A stretch of DNA of 64,000 bases from Diphasiastrum complanatum (Eukaryota > Streptophyta > Lycopodiopsida > Lycopodiales > Lycopodiaceae). The position numbers and the translations under genes are program-made. The notes beneath the pieces are model-generated. The model had not been told where the DNA came from and ran no database searches. It saw nothing but the letters and a program-made list of their open reading frames with translations. Of the stretch, positions 1 to 13,557 are shown one piece after another. The first letter of the stretch is position 1. The number at the start of each line of letters is the position of its first letter. The stretch lies in NCBI GenBank assembly GCA_029204225.1, contig CM055092.1, forward strand, positions 100,966,433-101,030,432, read 5' to 3'.

Positions 1-1693
1 AGATCTGCAGCTCTCCACTTACAACTCTCTCTGATTTCGCCCCGCCACTGATGCTAGCTTGGTTTGCGGCCCTTTCTCCCCGATCGATCAAGTAGCGCCT
101 CGTGCAACCGGTAGGAGCAGAAGAAGGAATGCTGCGTTTGTGGCAAGCAAGAAAGAGCAAGCAAAGCACAGCAAAGTGAAATTTTTGGCCTCCCAATCCC
201 AAAAGTGCAGTAGATAGGGCACAAAAGAGATAAAAGTAAATAGCTATTTGGTTGTTATTTGCTCTCGTTTCGAAGTAATTATTAAACAGCCCAAACTATT
301 AACTCTATGGATAAACTTTTGCAATCATTTCACTTGGAGATGTGAGTGCAATGTGCATTCAGTTGGGGGCATAAATATTGGGCCCTTCTCGGTGCGCATT
401 TGGACCCCATTTTCATTCACTAGGGAGTGCAGGAGGGACAGCGCCCCCCAACTACTGTCGCCGGAGGGGTCCAGTTGCTCTACAATTGCAAGGTACACTT
501 GCTCTACAGTTCTCTGTCTCAATCCCACTGGGACCATCTGTGATCGTAACAAACAGGATAGAGGTTAGCTTTGAATTTTTATCCTTGATAGAACCCAACA
601 TGGATTAATGCACTTGAACTGGACCATCATGTACCCCAAATATTCGGCAAACTACATAGTAATAATGCTCTTAATTAGAGCTTTCATCAGATACCCATAT
701 TGCCCAAAAAAAATAAAAAAATAAAACCACGATTCTAAACGATTCTAGGAAAATTTCGAAACGCGATTATGAACCGCGATTCTGAATCGTAGTGTAACTA
801 TGATACAAATTATGAATGTTAAAACGTGATTATTCAAAATAAAGATTGCGCTTGCTAATCTTCCTTACTTGTGGTAAAATTGTTCTATAGGTTTGAATGA
901 AGACAATCATTTATTGATCGTGAATATTCTTAAATCTTTGCCAACATCGATATTCCAAAATGACGGACATATTTCGTGGTCAAAATATCAAACCTATTGT
1001 GAAAAACTATCACCAAGTGAAAATCACCTATTTATTGGCAAAATCATTTCATACACAATTATTAACCTTTTTAAATCTCAATATGCAATCTTACTTCATA
1101 TTGAAATTGTGAGTGTGGTGTTGTAAATTTTTGACATGAGATATGACCATTGAGTAAAAATGGATGAAAATTATTTACTCAATTTCTAACTTTACAAATA
1201 ATCATAATTATTTTTATATTTGACTATACAAACTCAGAATCAATAGTCACAAATATATGCATAACTTTTAAAATAGTAGATTCACGACATTGCAATGAAT
1301 TTTGAAAAGTAACAACAAATTTTATTATTAAGTATTTGTAGTATTTTAGCTAATATAAAACTTTCAAAATGAATATTCATGAAAGTGGTAGTAAATTTCG
1401 CAATGTGATATTTACACAATTGCATAAAATTGAATATCACAATCTATTGTGTATGAATTGATGAAAGTAGTGATAAATTTACTTGTTCTCAATTTTATGA
1501 TTGAATTCACAAAATGGTCACAATTTGTGCAATTAAACAAAAACAAATAACCACAAATATCATGATTAAGTACTCACTAACTTCACAATTTGATATAATT
1601 AATGAAATTCACATTCGATATATAAAAAGTCACAATTTTAGTATTTAGAAAATTTGCTAATTTCTATTCACAATTGTACTGTTAAAATAATGT
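1..1693. other. Non-coding AT-rich stretch
   Basis: I see no convincing gene here. Reading frames are short and lack family motifs. Around 720-800 there is a short degenerate inverted arrangement of the word CGATTCT/AATCG after an A-rich run. The rest is AT-rich spacer. Confidence 0.5.
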
Positions 1694-1884
1694 CACGATC
1701 AAAGTATTCAGAGTATCATGATCAGTATTCAAAGTATCACAATCAATATTCAAAGTTTCACAATGAATATTCAGCGTATCACAATCAGTAGTCAGAGTTT
1801 CACGATCAGTATTTAGAGTTCCACGATCAATATTCAGCGTCTCACAATCAGTATTCAGAGTTTCACGATCAGTATTCACGAAAT
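1694..1884. repeat. 21-bp minisatellite, about 9 units
   Basis: About nine diverged tandem units, each starting CACRATCA and containing GTATTCAGAGT. Most are exactly 21 bp. Because 21 is a multiple of 3, the minus strand stays open for 68 codons and reads as a heptad-like NTDRETL repeat. I read this as a minisatellite rather than a gene. Related degenerate units occur at 12762-12862. Confidence 0.85.
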
Positions 1885-3505
1885 TCACATTTCAGTCACA
1901 TCTCACTCCATCAACTCCTCATCCAACATGCAAAAAGTTTAAACACCCTAGTTGTTAAGTTAGAATAATAAGCATCAAATAAACACTTTTGTGAAAAAAA
2001 AGAAAACAACCATCTATACACATGCTATTTTGAAAGAAAACCCCGACAAGCCTAATTTGAATATGAAACAACATCATTTGTTTTTGCATGGCATGTCGAC
2101 ACAACAAAGAATACAAAGCAAAAGTATCCCCTGAAATAAAGACAACCGCCAATAAGAATCTTAAATCTCTAAACGACTCGCACATACAACCACTCCATTC
2201 ATACTATTAAGTAGTAACATCTAGTTTGCAATTTCATGGCAAGAATCATCCATATAAAGAGTTTTTCTGATATGTAAAAATGTTTGCTTGGAATATAACC
2301 CAAATAAGATTATGAACAAATAGATAGTTTGTGTGTTGTATTGGTACCTTGAATTGGCTATCATGATGGAGGTGCTTTTGCAATATGGAAGTGGAATAAA
2401 TGGAGTATGAATTATAAGCTTGTCAAGGAATATCTACCTATATTTCTCTACTTTAATTTTACAGACATGGATCTTTTGCTATGGAAATAATAGAAGTAGT
2501 TGACCAAGTAAATGGTTTTGCATTGGTAGTTGTGGCCACCACGATTTTTGTTAGTCAATTTCAGCAAAGTGATGTCGTTACTCCCATTGGTGCAATTGTG
2601 CGGATGGCAAATTTGGGCATCGTCCAAACCAAAATACCAATAACAATGCTGTTAGGGAGCTAGACTCTCTTTCTTTTAAGCATAGGGATACCTTTTAGCT
2701 TCACAGACACAAAATCACATGAGAGTTCTTCCCAAAGTCTAGTATAAGGCGGGATCGATCGATTGGCAATCATCTCTGAAAGTGTTTGTGTCCAACATTG
2801 TTTCCAATATATTCGAAGCACTTTAGAATCTTTGTTGAAAGTATGAATCAGCCTACTGCAAATTGATTAGAAACACCCTGTTCTTTTAAGAGATTCAAAA
2901 AAAGAAAACATGGAAATATTCTTTTTTTTTTGGAACAAAATTTTCAAATTTGATTCAAAATGATAAATTGTGATTTAAAGCAATTTACGATTGTTCAAAT
3001 CATAAGTCTTTGGAGCTGTGGTATCTGATTCTGATTTGATTCACTGAAGGCTAACTTTGTGTGTGGCCTAGTGTCTTGGGTTGTTAACTAGTTCTTCTTA
3101 TCTTAATTTTAAACAGGCCTTGGCATGTGTATCTGCCATGGATGGGCATGGAATTGAACCTGGTTGGACAAGTGTAACCGAAGCACAATATACCACCACA
3201 CTAAGTCTAAATTAATTGGGTCGTAAATTAGTTCTGTCACATTAAATTTTCTTCTAATTACTTAAGCATTGAGGCACATTACACGATCAGACTTATAGTC
3301 CATCACCGACCACAACTATGTTAGCTTGGCAAAGATCACCTTACAAAACATGAAATACACCTGTCAACTGAAGGGCAGAACCAATTAAAATGATTTTCCT
3401 ACACACAACTCTGGGTGGGCTATCAGCATACTGCCACTTGCCCATAATACATTCCAATGATTAATCAGAATGTATTTGTGGGTAGTTTGCAGCTCCCTAG
3501 GGCCA
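1885..3505. other. Non-coding stretch
   Basis: No recognisable coding domain, RNA gene or mobile element. Short frames such as 2481-2663 (+) show no family motif. Poly-T and A-rich runs are present near 2925-2960. Confidence 0.45.
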
Positions 3506-3665
3506 TATTTAGAAAGCCATTTTACACTACGTAAGTTGTTGGAGACTGGGGCCTCTGCTACTGAGTAGGCATTGGGCTACAACAGTATTTAGCGAGCCAT
3601 TGTCCACTACGTAAGTTGTTGGAAACTGGGGCCTCTACTATCGGGCAGGCATTGGCCATGCGTCC
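3506..3665. repeat. Tandem duplication, 80-bp unit
   Basis: Two adjacent copies of an 80-bp unit (3506-3585 and 3586-3665). Both contain CTACGTAAGTTGTTGGA followed by ACTGGGGCCTCT. The copies differ by scattered substitutions, so the duplication is not recent. It directly precedes the copia fragment. Confidence 0.8.
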
Positions 3666-3716
3666 CCACTGCTGCAGGTCGTAGCATGCCTTTTCTTCAA
3701 GATAGGAACTCTACGT

Positions 3717-4345
3717 ATGAAGACCACATTTGGTTATAAAGATTTAGGGGGAGTCCTGCATGTCCCCACACTGAAGATTGATCTGCTGTCAGTAGCAAAG
3801 ATCACTGATATGGGGTTGAATGTTACTTTCAAGAGTAACAAATGTCACATAAAGGATTGTGAAACCAACCAGATCCTAGTGATAGTTGAAAGAAAGGGCA
3901 ACTTGTATCGAACAAGTGTCCTAAATGAAGAAAGCAAGAATGAACTGTGGCATAAGAGGATGTGCCATTGCAGCATGAGCACACTCTACAGAATGTCAAG
4001 AAGCAAAATGGCAGAAGGCATGTTTGTGAGTGACAAAAAGATCAGTCTGTGTAAATCGTGTTTGAAGGGCAAGCAACACCGTGAACCATTCAAATTCGAA
4101 GGAGTACGAGCAAAGGTGGTTTTTGGGCTGATACATATTGATCTATGTGGACCTATGAAGGTTCCATCTATATCCGAATCGTAGTACTTCGTCACATTCA
4201 TTGATGATTACACACATATGACATTTGTCTACTTCTTGAAGAAAAAGTGATTCACAGTTTTCAAACAATTTAAAAGTTTGGCTGAGAGACATACATGAAA
4301 GAAAATCAAAATTATGAGATCTGATAATGGTGGAGCCATAATGAA
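3717..4345 (+). pseudogene. copia GAG-pre-integrase and integrase core (broken)
   Basis: The frame starts inside the region before integrase (LHVPTLKIDLLSVAK). It continues through the pre-integrase zinc-binding signature (LWHKRMCH, then CKSCLKGKQH) and the first integrase catalytic Asp context (HIDLCGP). Stops interrupt at 4182-4184 and again within the next 100 bases. The same frame still reads YFVTFIDDY and then MRSDNGG, the second catalytic Asp context. Normally this would be part of one gag-pol polyprotein that inserts element cDNA in the nucleus. Confidence 0.85.
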
Positions 4346-4389
4346 GGAATTGATTGGGAATATATTGTGTCTTACACAGCACAGCACAA

Positions 4390-4905
4390 CATGGTAGCAG
4401 AAAGAACCGGACCTTGATGCAGGCAGCAAGGTGCATGATGGCATAGGCGAGACTATCAAATGAATTTTGGGCAGAAGCTATACTGACAGTCGTTTATCTA
4501 CAGAATAGGTGCATGACAGCTGCTGTGAGCGATGCCACACCTTATGAGACATGGACTGGTGAAAAGCCCAACTTGTTGCATGTTAGAGTGTTTGGTTGCA
4601 GGTCATACATGCATGTCTCTTAGGAGAAGAGGTCCAAGCTTGATGAAAAATCTAGACCCATGATATTTGTGGGATATGCAATCAATTCACCCGGCTATAG
4701 GTTATATGATCCTGAAACCAAAAAGGTGCAAGTAAGCAGAGATGTCAAGTTTGATGAACATACATTCTAGGAAGATGCAAACCAAACTGGTTATCAATTC
4801 TTTGATCTGACTCCTTACATCTTTGACTGGGCTGAAGAGGGAGAGCAAACTTCTGTAGAGCCGACTGATCAAGAAGATCAACAAATGATTAGTGACAGGA
4901 GGTGA
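4390..4905 (+). pseudogene. copia integrase C-terminus and linker (broken)
   Basis: After a frame change near the third catalytic residue (the Glu of the usual VAERKNR motif falls at the break), the sequence reads RKNRTLMQAARCMM, ATPYETWTGEKPN, HVRVFGCRSYMHV and FVGYAINSPGYRLYDP. This is the typical copia integrase C-terminal order. Stops occur after RCMMA, after MHVS and after DEHTF. The acidic Gln/Glu-rich stretch that follows is the variable linker before RT. Confidence 0.83.
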
Positions 4906-5110
4906 AGACCCCACAACAACCAGAACAACATGAATAGCGGAAGAATCTTGTTGAGCCAAGACGCTCTGCCAAAATTCGACAGAAAGCTGCAGCAAACAGC
5001 TACGATGAAAATTGATGTTTGGTGATAACAGAATTCGAAACTTACTCAGAAGCAATTGCAAGTCAGGAATTAGAAGAATGGGGGAAGACAATTAGGAGGA
5101 GATTGACTCG

Positions 5111-5825
5111 ATGCATAAAAATGAGACATGGACATTGGAAAACCTGCCAGAAGGAAGAAAAGCTGGGGATTGCAAATGGGTCTACAAAATAAAGTTGATA
5201 CCAGATGGGAGCATCGAGAGGTACAAGGCTAGATTAGTAGCCAAAGGATACCCTCAAAAATATGGAATAGACTATCATGAGACATTTTCCTCTATGGTAA
5301 AACAGTCTACATTCATCTCTTATTAGCTTTGGCTGTTAAGAATTCCTTAATTGTCCATCATATTGATGTAAAGACTACATTCCTTCATGGATTTCTTGAT
5401 GCAAAAATTTATATGAGGCAGCCTGAAGGTTTTCTTGACCCTCAGTTTCCTTATCTATCCTGCAAACTGAAGAAGTGTATTTATGGGTTGAAACAAGCCG
5501 CAAGAGCTTGGCACAAAAGAGTGTCTAAACTTCTCATTAAGACTGAGGGTAATAGTTCTCTGATCTTAGCAATTTTTGTTGATGACACTTTCATGTTTCG
5601 TAATAACGTCTTAGAGATGATACGAGAAACCAAGCAGCAAATAAGCCAACGATTTGAAATAACAAACCTTGAAAAGGCTAGGAAGTTCCTAGGAATAGAA
5701 ATAACTAGAAATGAAGAGACTCGTAATATAAAACTTTTTCAGAAAAGTTATGCCTATAAAATTCTGGCAGATTATGCAACGCTAGAATGTTCCATTCCAT
5801 GTCTCTCCAAATATTATGTGTTGCA
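5111..5825 (+). pseudogene. copia reverse transcriptase (RVT_2), truncated
   Basis: The frame reads [37 protein letters not shown] and YHETFS. A stop/frame change lies near 5324-5330, followed by HIDVKTTFLHGFLDAKIYM, GLKQAARAWHKR and FVDD, the catalytic equivalent of YVDD. The last recognisable part is FLGIEITRNE and KSYAYKIL. The RNase H domain never follows. A gap of residues before ILAIFVDD suggests a small internal deletion. Family: RVT_2 of Ty1/copia. Confidence 0.88.
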
Positions 5826-5960
5826 TAGCTCAATCATGTAACAATTTTTCACTACAATTGTACCTACATAAAAGACAACAAAAACATTAAAAAAAGAACC
5901 AAAATAACATGCAGTAAAACTAAAACATTGATGAAACGAAGCATTAAAAAAAAATTGCAA

Positions 5961-6308
5961 TCACAAATCATACTTCCCATATGACTTTGCATCACGATGA
6001 CTAGACAATAGCATTCCATACTCCACAGGTACAAACGCTTCTTCCATTCTAGTGATTCCAACACCCCTATTAATTTTGTTACTAATTATCTGATTTTTCA
6101 GGTTAATTAGATCACTAGTCAGTTGCAATGTCAAAGTCCGCAGTGTATTCCTCCCGATTGGACATTTCAAAAACCAAACAACATCCGAAGGTTTCCATTT
6201 CATGCGAGGTGTCAAAAACAAAGGATGGGGCCCAGATTCCTCATCAGACCATTGAGGACGATGACTGATAAGAACATTGTAAGTATTGACCACAACGAAA
6301 AACATCAA
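5961..6308 (-). CDS. Unrecognised minus-strand frame, possible exon
   Basis: 115 codons without a stop, beginning MMFFVVVNTYN and containing SHRPQWSDEESGPHP and PRMKWKPSDVVWFLK. Composition is protein-like, with Trp, Pro and charged residues spread evenly. I do not recognise the family. It could be one exon of a decayed transposase-associated gene together with 7002-7208 on the same strand. No clear splice pair links them. Confidence 0.22.
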   Translation of the reverse strand: MMFFVVVNTYNVLISHRPQWSDEESGPHPLFLTPRMKWKPSDVVWFLKCPIGRNTLRTLTLQLTSDLINLKNQIISNKINRGVGITRMEEAFVPVEYGMLLSSHRDAKSYGKYDL

Positions 6309-7001
6309 AATGCCAATTCTTTGAAATACCCTAACTGTACCTGTTCTAGAAAAATGACAATATCAAAAAAGCCTTCAAATAAACTGTCGAACACACAAAA
6401 CATAATCTCTAAAACATACTAAAGTTACACACACGTATACCATAGTTACCTTAGAATGGTACGGCCACTTTAATCAAATACTAGATTGAAATTAGTATCA
6501 TCAAGCTTGCAAAGCTCAGAAGCACCTCGATTAAAAAAATTTCAAATACAAAAGTAGCCAAATCTAAGATTCGCACTAAAAGGGCTAATAGGCTGACATG
6601 TTTATTGTGCAAGCATCTTACTTTCCTCATTAATTGACAACACATCACCTTTTTCTACAGTTTTGCCCAAACCAGCAAGAGATGTTGAACGAATCACAGC
6701 TTCATCACAAGCTTGGCACAGTTATATCGAGGATCAGTAAGAATGTTAAAAGGGATAACAGTAACCCTAGTTTCAAGTACACGTTGAGCTTGACGACCAC
6801 GTATCAATCTACCAATGCCTCTGAATAAGGCTTGAATACTACAATTAATCAGAAACATCTCAGAAAATCATAATTTATGAATCATGCTATCATAGCAGTA
6901 AAACATGTAATGTAAAGACAAGACATAAAGAACAATTTAGCTGGACCTTCCAGGAGGGTACAACTGTCCATCGTTCTTAGTAACTTGCAATAAGAACAAA
7001 G

Positions 7002-7208
7002 CTAACATCTCCACAAAATCTTTAATATTTCATGTTCAGAAAGATCCACGTTATTTGCTTCAATGGACAGAGAGGCCTCACAAACAACCTGCATCTTAGG
7101 AGCAACATCTTCTAACACATTATCATCTTGCGATAAATCAAGCTCAAAAGAAGGACAAGAAATCCCTCTGCCCTCACTATCAACATCCATGAAGTCTGCC
7201 ATAATCAA
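7002..7208 (-). CDS. Unrecognised short minus-strand frame, possible first exon
   Basis: 68 codons beginning MIMADFMDVDSEGR and containing CPSFELDLSQDD, followed by an acidic segment. The PSF-x-L-x-(L/I)-SQ phrase resembles linker text I associate with plant transposon-borne Ulp1-type proteins, but this is a weak resemblance. No partner domain is readable nearby. Function unknown. Confidence 0.22.
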   Translation of the reverse strand: MIMADFMDVDSEGRGISCPSFELDLSQDDNVLEDVAPKMQVVCEASLSIEANNVDLSEHEILKILWRC

Positions 7209-7382
7209 CTAGAAACAGAATGCTGGAAACCTTTTTCAAAGCAAAATGACTACAAACCTTGTTTAAAGCAAAATCTTGAATCAAAAGCAAGAAAATCACA
7301 AACACAAATGTAAACAAATCTATCAACAGCCGCGGAAAAGCAATGAACAGAAACGTTGACAAGAGATCAAAGACACTTACGT

Positions 7383-7657
7383 AAATGCTCAACAAACTAC
7401 ACTCAACAAATGCAATATATATAGAAAAATACACCCAGAACCTGCTCGTCACGCTGCTCGACGGTAATGCATCACTACTGCTCCATCCCCCGCTCTCCTC
7501 ACACAACCATACTCCATAAAATGCTGAGCAAACTACACTCAACAAACGCAAAACATATAGTAAAATACACCCAGAATCTGCTCCTCACGTTGCTCGATGG
7601 TAATGCATCACTACTGCTCCATCCCCCCCTCTCCTCACACAACCATACTCCATAAAA
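7383..7657. repeat. Tandem duplication, ~135-bp unit
   Basis: Two adjacent copies (from 7383 and from 7518), each running from AAATGCT..CAAACTACACTCAAC through GGTAATGCATCACTACTGC to CATACTCCATAAAATG. They differ by scattered substitutions and 1-2 base length changes. Both sit in C-rich sequence. Confidence 0.85.
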
Positions 7658-7766
7658 TGAGCCATCACTAATTCCAAGCCACAACCAAAGCATTCCATTC
7701 CTTTAGAACCAGAGCGCTCCATCGCTCCTCATTACGAGCTCCTGCGCTCCAACACACATTCAAAAT

Positions 7767-7862
7767 AAGCTCCATAGCCAACACGATGCACACAAGCTCC
7801 ATAGCCAGCACAATGCACGACGCTTCTCCTTCACAAGCTCCATAGCCAACACAATGCACGAT
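7767..7862. repeat. Short repeat, three copies of AGCTCCATAGCC
   Basis: Three copies of AGCTCCATAGCCARCAC followed by RATGCAC, spaced about 27 and 44 bp apart. Function unknown. Confidence 0.7.
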
Positions 7863-8374
7863 GCTCTCAGAAAAGGCGCGTAGTAAAAACACGATACTTA
7901 CCTCTGGAAGTTTCTAGAGACAAACTTTTTTGAATGTGCTTTACGCTAGGGAAGGCCCTCGGGCGGGGGCCTTCCCGTATACGTTCAAATCCCTCAAACC
8001 TCGGGTAGAGCCTCAGGCAGCTAAACAGAATTTGCGAGGCAAGGCCAAAAAGGCTCAACCTCAAGATCCCAAAACATGATTGCAGACCCAAACCACCGAA
8101 TCCGGCCTACTTGTGAGATTTGCCGAACATCACAAATGGCAAGAGAGAATAGTTTTCCACTCCACAGGGGAATGATGAGGGCAGAAGTAGAAGAGACTGT
8201 TAGCAGTCCCACTCCCATTGCAATTGTAAGTGCAGATCCTGGGTTGGAGGTATAGTAAGTAGGACTTGCTACACTTCTGAAAGCTGATTATGAGTGAGTA
8301 GGTGTGATCATAATCTCTATCTACAACTACTAATAAGTGAGTGAGTGAGCCAGGCAGGCAGGGCCTTAATTCAA

Positions 8375-8479
8375 TCAGCCTCCATCTCCTCTGAGTAGCA
8401 TCTTCTTCTTGTGTTTCCAGACAACATAGTTGTTGCCATCAAACACACTTACCACCTTCTACTGTAGGTTCATTGCCAT
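8375..8479 (-). pseudogene. copia gag N-terminus (broken)
   Basis: Starting at an ATG 41 bases inside the primer-binding site, the minus strand reads four codons, a TAG, then VFDGNNYVVWKHKKKMLL before a TGA. The F-D-G-x-N-Y-x-x-W-K pattern is the usual gag start (DUF4219-like) of plant copia elements. Nothing downstream continues gag, so the copy is broken or truncated. Confidence 0.68.
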
Positions 8480-8519
8480 TTGATAGCCTTTTGTTTTGTT
8501 TTCTTGATTCTAGTCTGCA

Positions 8520-8533
8520 GTGCTCTGATACCA
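8520..8533 (-). other. Retrotransposon primer-binding site (initiator tRNA-Met type)
   Basis: On the minus strand this reads TGGTATCAGAGCAC, the canonical plant LTR-retrotransposon PBS. It lies between a probable LTR end (8541) and a gag start (8479), the expected order. Confidence 0.8.
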
Positions 8534-8540
8534 AACCACA

Positions 8541-9059
8541 TGAATTTTATGCACTTAAGCACATTTTAATTCTACGAGAAAACATGCGAAAGTCCCGAAG
8601 AGAGAGAATGTGATGCGATAATTCCGAAGAGAGAGAACACAAAAAATACGAAAAGTGCAAAAACCCAGTTAGTTTCTGAAACTTAGTTTTTGGACATCGA
8701 GACCCTACAACTATCTTCTAATTGAGAAGTCAATATGATTCATTCATCAGAACAATACTATACACACAAACAATTGCTTTATGAATTTTTTTGGAGGTGA
8801 GTACACAGCCTGCCGCATATCAGCGTGCAAGTTCTCTTTTCTACGATATTCAATAGCTGTATCAGCTTCTCTTCTCACTCTCTCTCATTTCTCTGTTCTA
8901 CACTATGTTGGCGCATTGTTATATTCTTTTGTTAGATCTTCTTCTAAGTTTCTTGTAAAACTAATGGCTGCGTTTAAGCACCCGATTAGTTGCAGCTCTC
9001 TGCATCTTTTTGAACAGGCTGTACTTGCAACCGTCGTTGTGTGAGATTGGATTGTCCCA
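8541..9059 (-). repeat. Probable LTR of the minus-strand copia remnant
   Basis: In minus orientation the inner end is ..TTCA at 8541, seven bases before the PBS. The outer end is tentatively the TGGGACAATCC at 9059, giving TG..CA termini and 519 bp. No second copy is visible, so the outer boundary is inferred. Confidence 0.42.
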
Positions 9060-10300
<1,241 letters not shown>

Positions 10301-10680
10301 TGCGCGCGTAGCACTCTCAAAAGCCTAATTCACAACCACGTCGGATTGCAAAAAAGCAGACCAAAACTCATTCACAATGGCTTGTTACCTTCAACCTGAA
10401 TGCCATGGCACCCAAATCAACACAACTATTCATCTTCTTCACAAGCTAATAATTCTTCACCTAGAAAACGTAGCACCCCAACTCATGCATTTTTGTAAAC
10501 TGCAAATCAACCCTTTTTTAATTGAAAGACAGATCATAACACCTCAGTGATCCGTATCTATGAGCAAACTGGCTCTCGATGTATTCAACAAAAATGTCTT
10601 GAAGCCTACTTGTGCTTGTTCGTTGTTGCACACCTCATCCATCACGCTCTCTCTTCTCTCTCACATTCTAGAATACAAAA

Positions 10681-10832
<152 letters not shown>

Positions 10833-11151
10833 CAACACCTATATTTATGGCTATTTCACATTCTAAACCCTCAAAAAAGTGTAACCCTAAAAAAGCCCTA
10901 ATTGTTTTTGAAAAAGTCTCTCTCCCTCACTTTAATCACGTTGGCTCCTATGTGCTCTCTTTCTCCACACATATATATATCCCTTTCTCTCTCTACGAAA
11001 CTTCTAGATTTTTCTCTCTCTACTCTTTTCTGGAAAGTTCCAAAAAACTGGTTGTCACCCTTCAGTTGTGCCCTTCAACTGCCTGCCATTGAAGACTTAG
11101 GGCACACGTGGCCCAATCAACAGTCAAGAATCGTCTTTTATCCATGACAGC

Positions 11152-11154
<3 letters not shown>

Positions 11155-11247
<93 letters not shown>
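11155..11247. repeat. (CT)n microsatellite, 93 bp
   Basis: Third CT tract within 1.07 kb, same strand as the two before it. Confidence 0.98.
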
Positions 11248-11250
<3 letters not shown>

Positions 11251-13500
11251 CTACTAGTTTCAAATTTTTCACCCCTCTCCATTTCACACAACTGTCTTGA
11301 TTTCTCACAATTACATACTTATAATGCTAGGTGTCTTTGGAATGGCGAGTAATTTGGAGCTACCACTATATCTAGCCTCATGTGCCCCAAAAACTTTGGC
11401 ATTGAGATGAATTTTTGCATTCAATTGACAAACATGATTTTTTTTTTTTTTTTTGTCTTTTTTTGCCTTGGAAGGGCATAAATTCCAAAGGCATAGCCAC
11501 CATTGAGAGCAAGTCTCCATGATGCTAAATTTCTATAATGAATATGCTTTTTCAAGTTTACACGTATCTTCCAGGGGCCGCCTTTGATCTAAAACTTGTA
11601 TTTTTTGAGCTATTATATTTTTCTAAAATTTTCAATTCTGTAGTTGATACCAAATTTAAGGTCAACTCCTAAAGTTAACCTTTGAAAAAAGCCCCAATTT
11701 TGTTGGCCTTGCCTTGCAAAGACAATACTATGTGTTGAGGTTGGTCCATGGAGTTTGGAAAAAAGTTGAAGTGGACAAACCGTGATGGAGGCCTCGACTT
11801 TTTAAGTTTTGACCTTGGTCTAATTGACGATTTTGACAATGTTGCTCTCTCACAAGTGTTTCTATCCTCGACCTTCCTTCCTTCTTTCATTCCCTCGTTC
11901 TCCTTCAGTCCTTCCTTCTTGTTTCATGCTTGCTTGCTTGCTTTGTTTTTTTCGTTGTTTTTTTTCAAAAGGATTGTAGTTTTCTTTGTGAGTGTCTGAA
12001 TTGATTTTATGTATTTGTGTGGTTGATTTTTCTTGTAATTGCTCATAAATTTGGTACTTGTGAGCTTAACAACCTTCAAAAATCATAGATTAAAATCTTT
12101 TTCAATGATGAATTTATAGAAAGGGTGCACTATCCTAAGTGATGCAAATTTGTAAACTTCAATATAACTTGGTTGAAATTGCTTACAAGGAGAAGAAAAG
12201 CTTAATGTTAAAGAAAAGCTTAAACTCTTGGAAATGCTAGCAACATGTCATACAACCAAAGAGCATCCCTATTGCAAAACAATTTAGGACTTCAAGTTGA
12301 TTTTTTTCATCCCTAATTTGTCTGCTCATAAGGAGACTCAATTACCCAACATAGAAGTGAGCGTGCACATAAGAAGGAAAAAAACATAGCCTACATAAAG
12401 AAAAGAAATCATACCAATTTATTTTATTGCATGCTTGATTGTGAACGTGTAGATTACAATAATCACATATGTGAGTAGGAGACTTGAAAGGTGATGAGTA
12501 TTTCACAATGGTCTAATTTTTTCTTCTTCTTATTGTGCTCTCGCATGCTTGAGTGAAGAAATATGACAAGTGATAATGTATTTTGGGAGTTTCTTTGACA
12601 ATATATTTTGTTGTTTCTAATAATGTCCTCTTTTGTAGGGTGTATACAGTGTCTTCTATATATTGGATGAAGAATTGATCGACTTTTCAGAGATGCATCT
12701 TAAAGACCACATGATTGATGATTGGTGAAGACTATCTAAAATTATGAATACTGCAAATATCTTGAATATTGATCGTGATTATTGTGAATTTTGATCTTGA
12801 TTATTGTAAATATTGATCGTAAATTGCAAATTTTGATCATGATTATTGTGAATACTGATCTTAAATGTTGAAGTACAGTACTTTGGAAAATAAATGAGCC
12901 TACAAAAGACTCCAAGAGTGATTCATTGATTGATCTATCTATCTATTGCAAAACTAGAGTCCAATTCCTTGATCCAGATTGACAATTTAGATCATACAAT
13001 CAAGAGCAATAAAAAAATTCGAATCAAGCAAACCCAACCCCACACGTGTGTGGTACGGACTGAGAATGATCCTAATCAAGGATTGTTTACCATCGCATCA
13101 TAAGATCAACACAAAAATGAGGCTAAAACTCAAGATACTCAAAAAGCTCTCAAATCTTTATCTTGCATAAATAGCATGATTGATTGAAATTACAATATGG
13201 ATCTTCTCCTCGGCTGGTTGGTGAAAACTCAGCATGTTTTCAGGTGTCTAATTGACATGCTATATAGTAACCGATCAAAAGTTCCTTGTCTCCTCATCTT
13301 TTCTTGACAATGGAGTTAAAGGGGAGTGATCACCGTCTATTACATCAGTTACGAGACAGAAAAAATTAGCGAGATTAATGAGGTGAGTGAATTATGCATG
13401 CTAAAAAACCGCGGGCAACTTATATAAGTGCGATCTGTTCGTAATTATAATGAACCATTAGAATCAACCGGCAGCTTACATATGTATATGCATATTATTT
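11248..13500. other. Spacer with minisatellite relic and LTR-like relic
   Basis: No confident gene. At 12762-12862 there are four to five 20-21-bp units built on TTGATC..GATTATTGTGAAT, the reverse complement style of the 1.7-kb minisatellite. From about 12880 to 13200 the text (AAGAGTGATT, GATCCA, TTTAGATC, CACACGTGTG at 13041) parallels the LTR at 33946-34600, suggesting an old diverged LTR. Confidence 0.45.
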
Positions 13501-13557
13501 TGTACGTGTGTGTGTGTGCGTGCGCGCGCGCGCGTGTGTGTTGTGTGTGTATATATA
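13501..13557. repeat. Compound (TG)(CG)(TG)(TA) alternating tract
   Basis: A 57-bp tract of strictly alternating pyrimidine-purine steps with one break at 13541/13542, including a CG-only core at about 13520-13534. It lies about 400 bp downstream of the stop of the 126-residue gene, which is read from the opposite strand. Confidence 0.95.

Larger units (their letters stand above)
3700..5825 (+). mobile_element. Ty1/copia pol fragment, truncated at both ends
   Basis: A copia-order pol remnant: GAG-pre-integrase, integrase core, integrase C-terminal/linker, then reverse transcriptase. No gag, protease, RNase H or LTR is visible at either end, so it is a truncated copy. Several in-frame stops and at least two frame changes make it non-functional. 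Sequence upstream of about 3700 and downstream of about 5825 does not continue the element. Confidence 0.88.
5826..8374. other. Stretch with no confident gene
   Basis: Mostly unassigned. Minus-strand frames at 5961-6308 and 7002-7208 look more gene-like than their surroundings and are listed separately at low confidence. Tandem duplications lie at 7383-7657 and 7767-7862. A GC-rich imperfect palindrome (GGGAAGGCCCTCGG / GGGGGCCTTCCC) lies near 7950-7976. Confidence 0.4.

Noticed and set aside
1682-1888. 68-codon heptad frame (NTDRETL-type) as a real coiled-coil gene
   Set aside because: It coincides exactly with a 21-bp minisatellite, with no promoter, no flanking coding sequence and no selection evidence.
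7950-8010. Possible tRNA or SINE B-box (GTTCAAATCCC near 7984) beside a GC-rich stem
   Set aside because: No matching A-box or cloverleaf could be drawn upstream.
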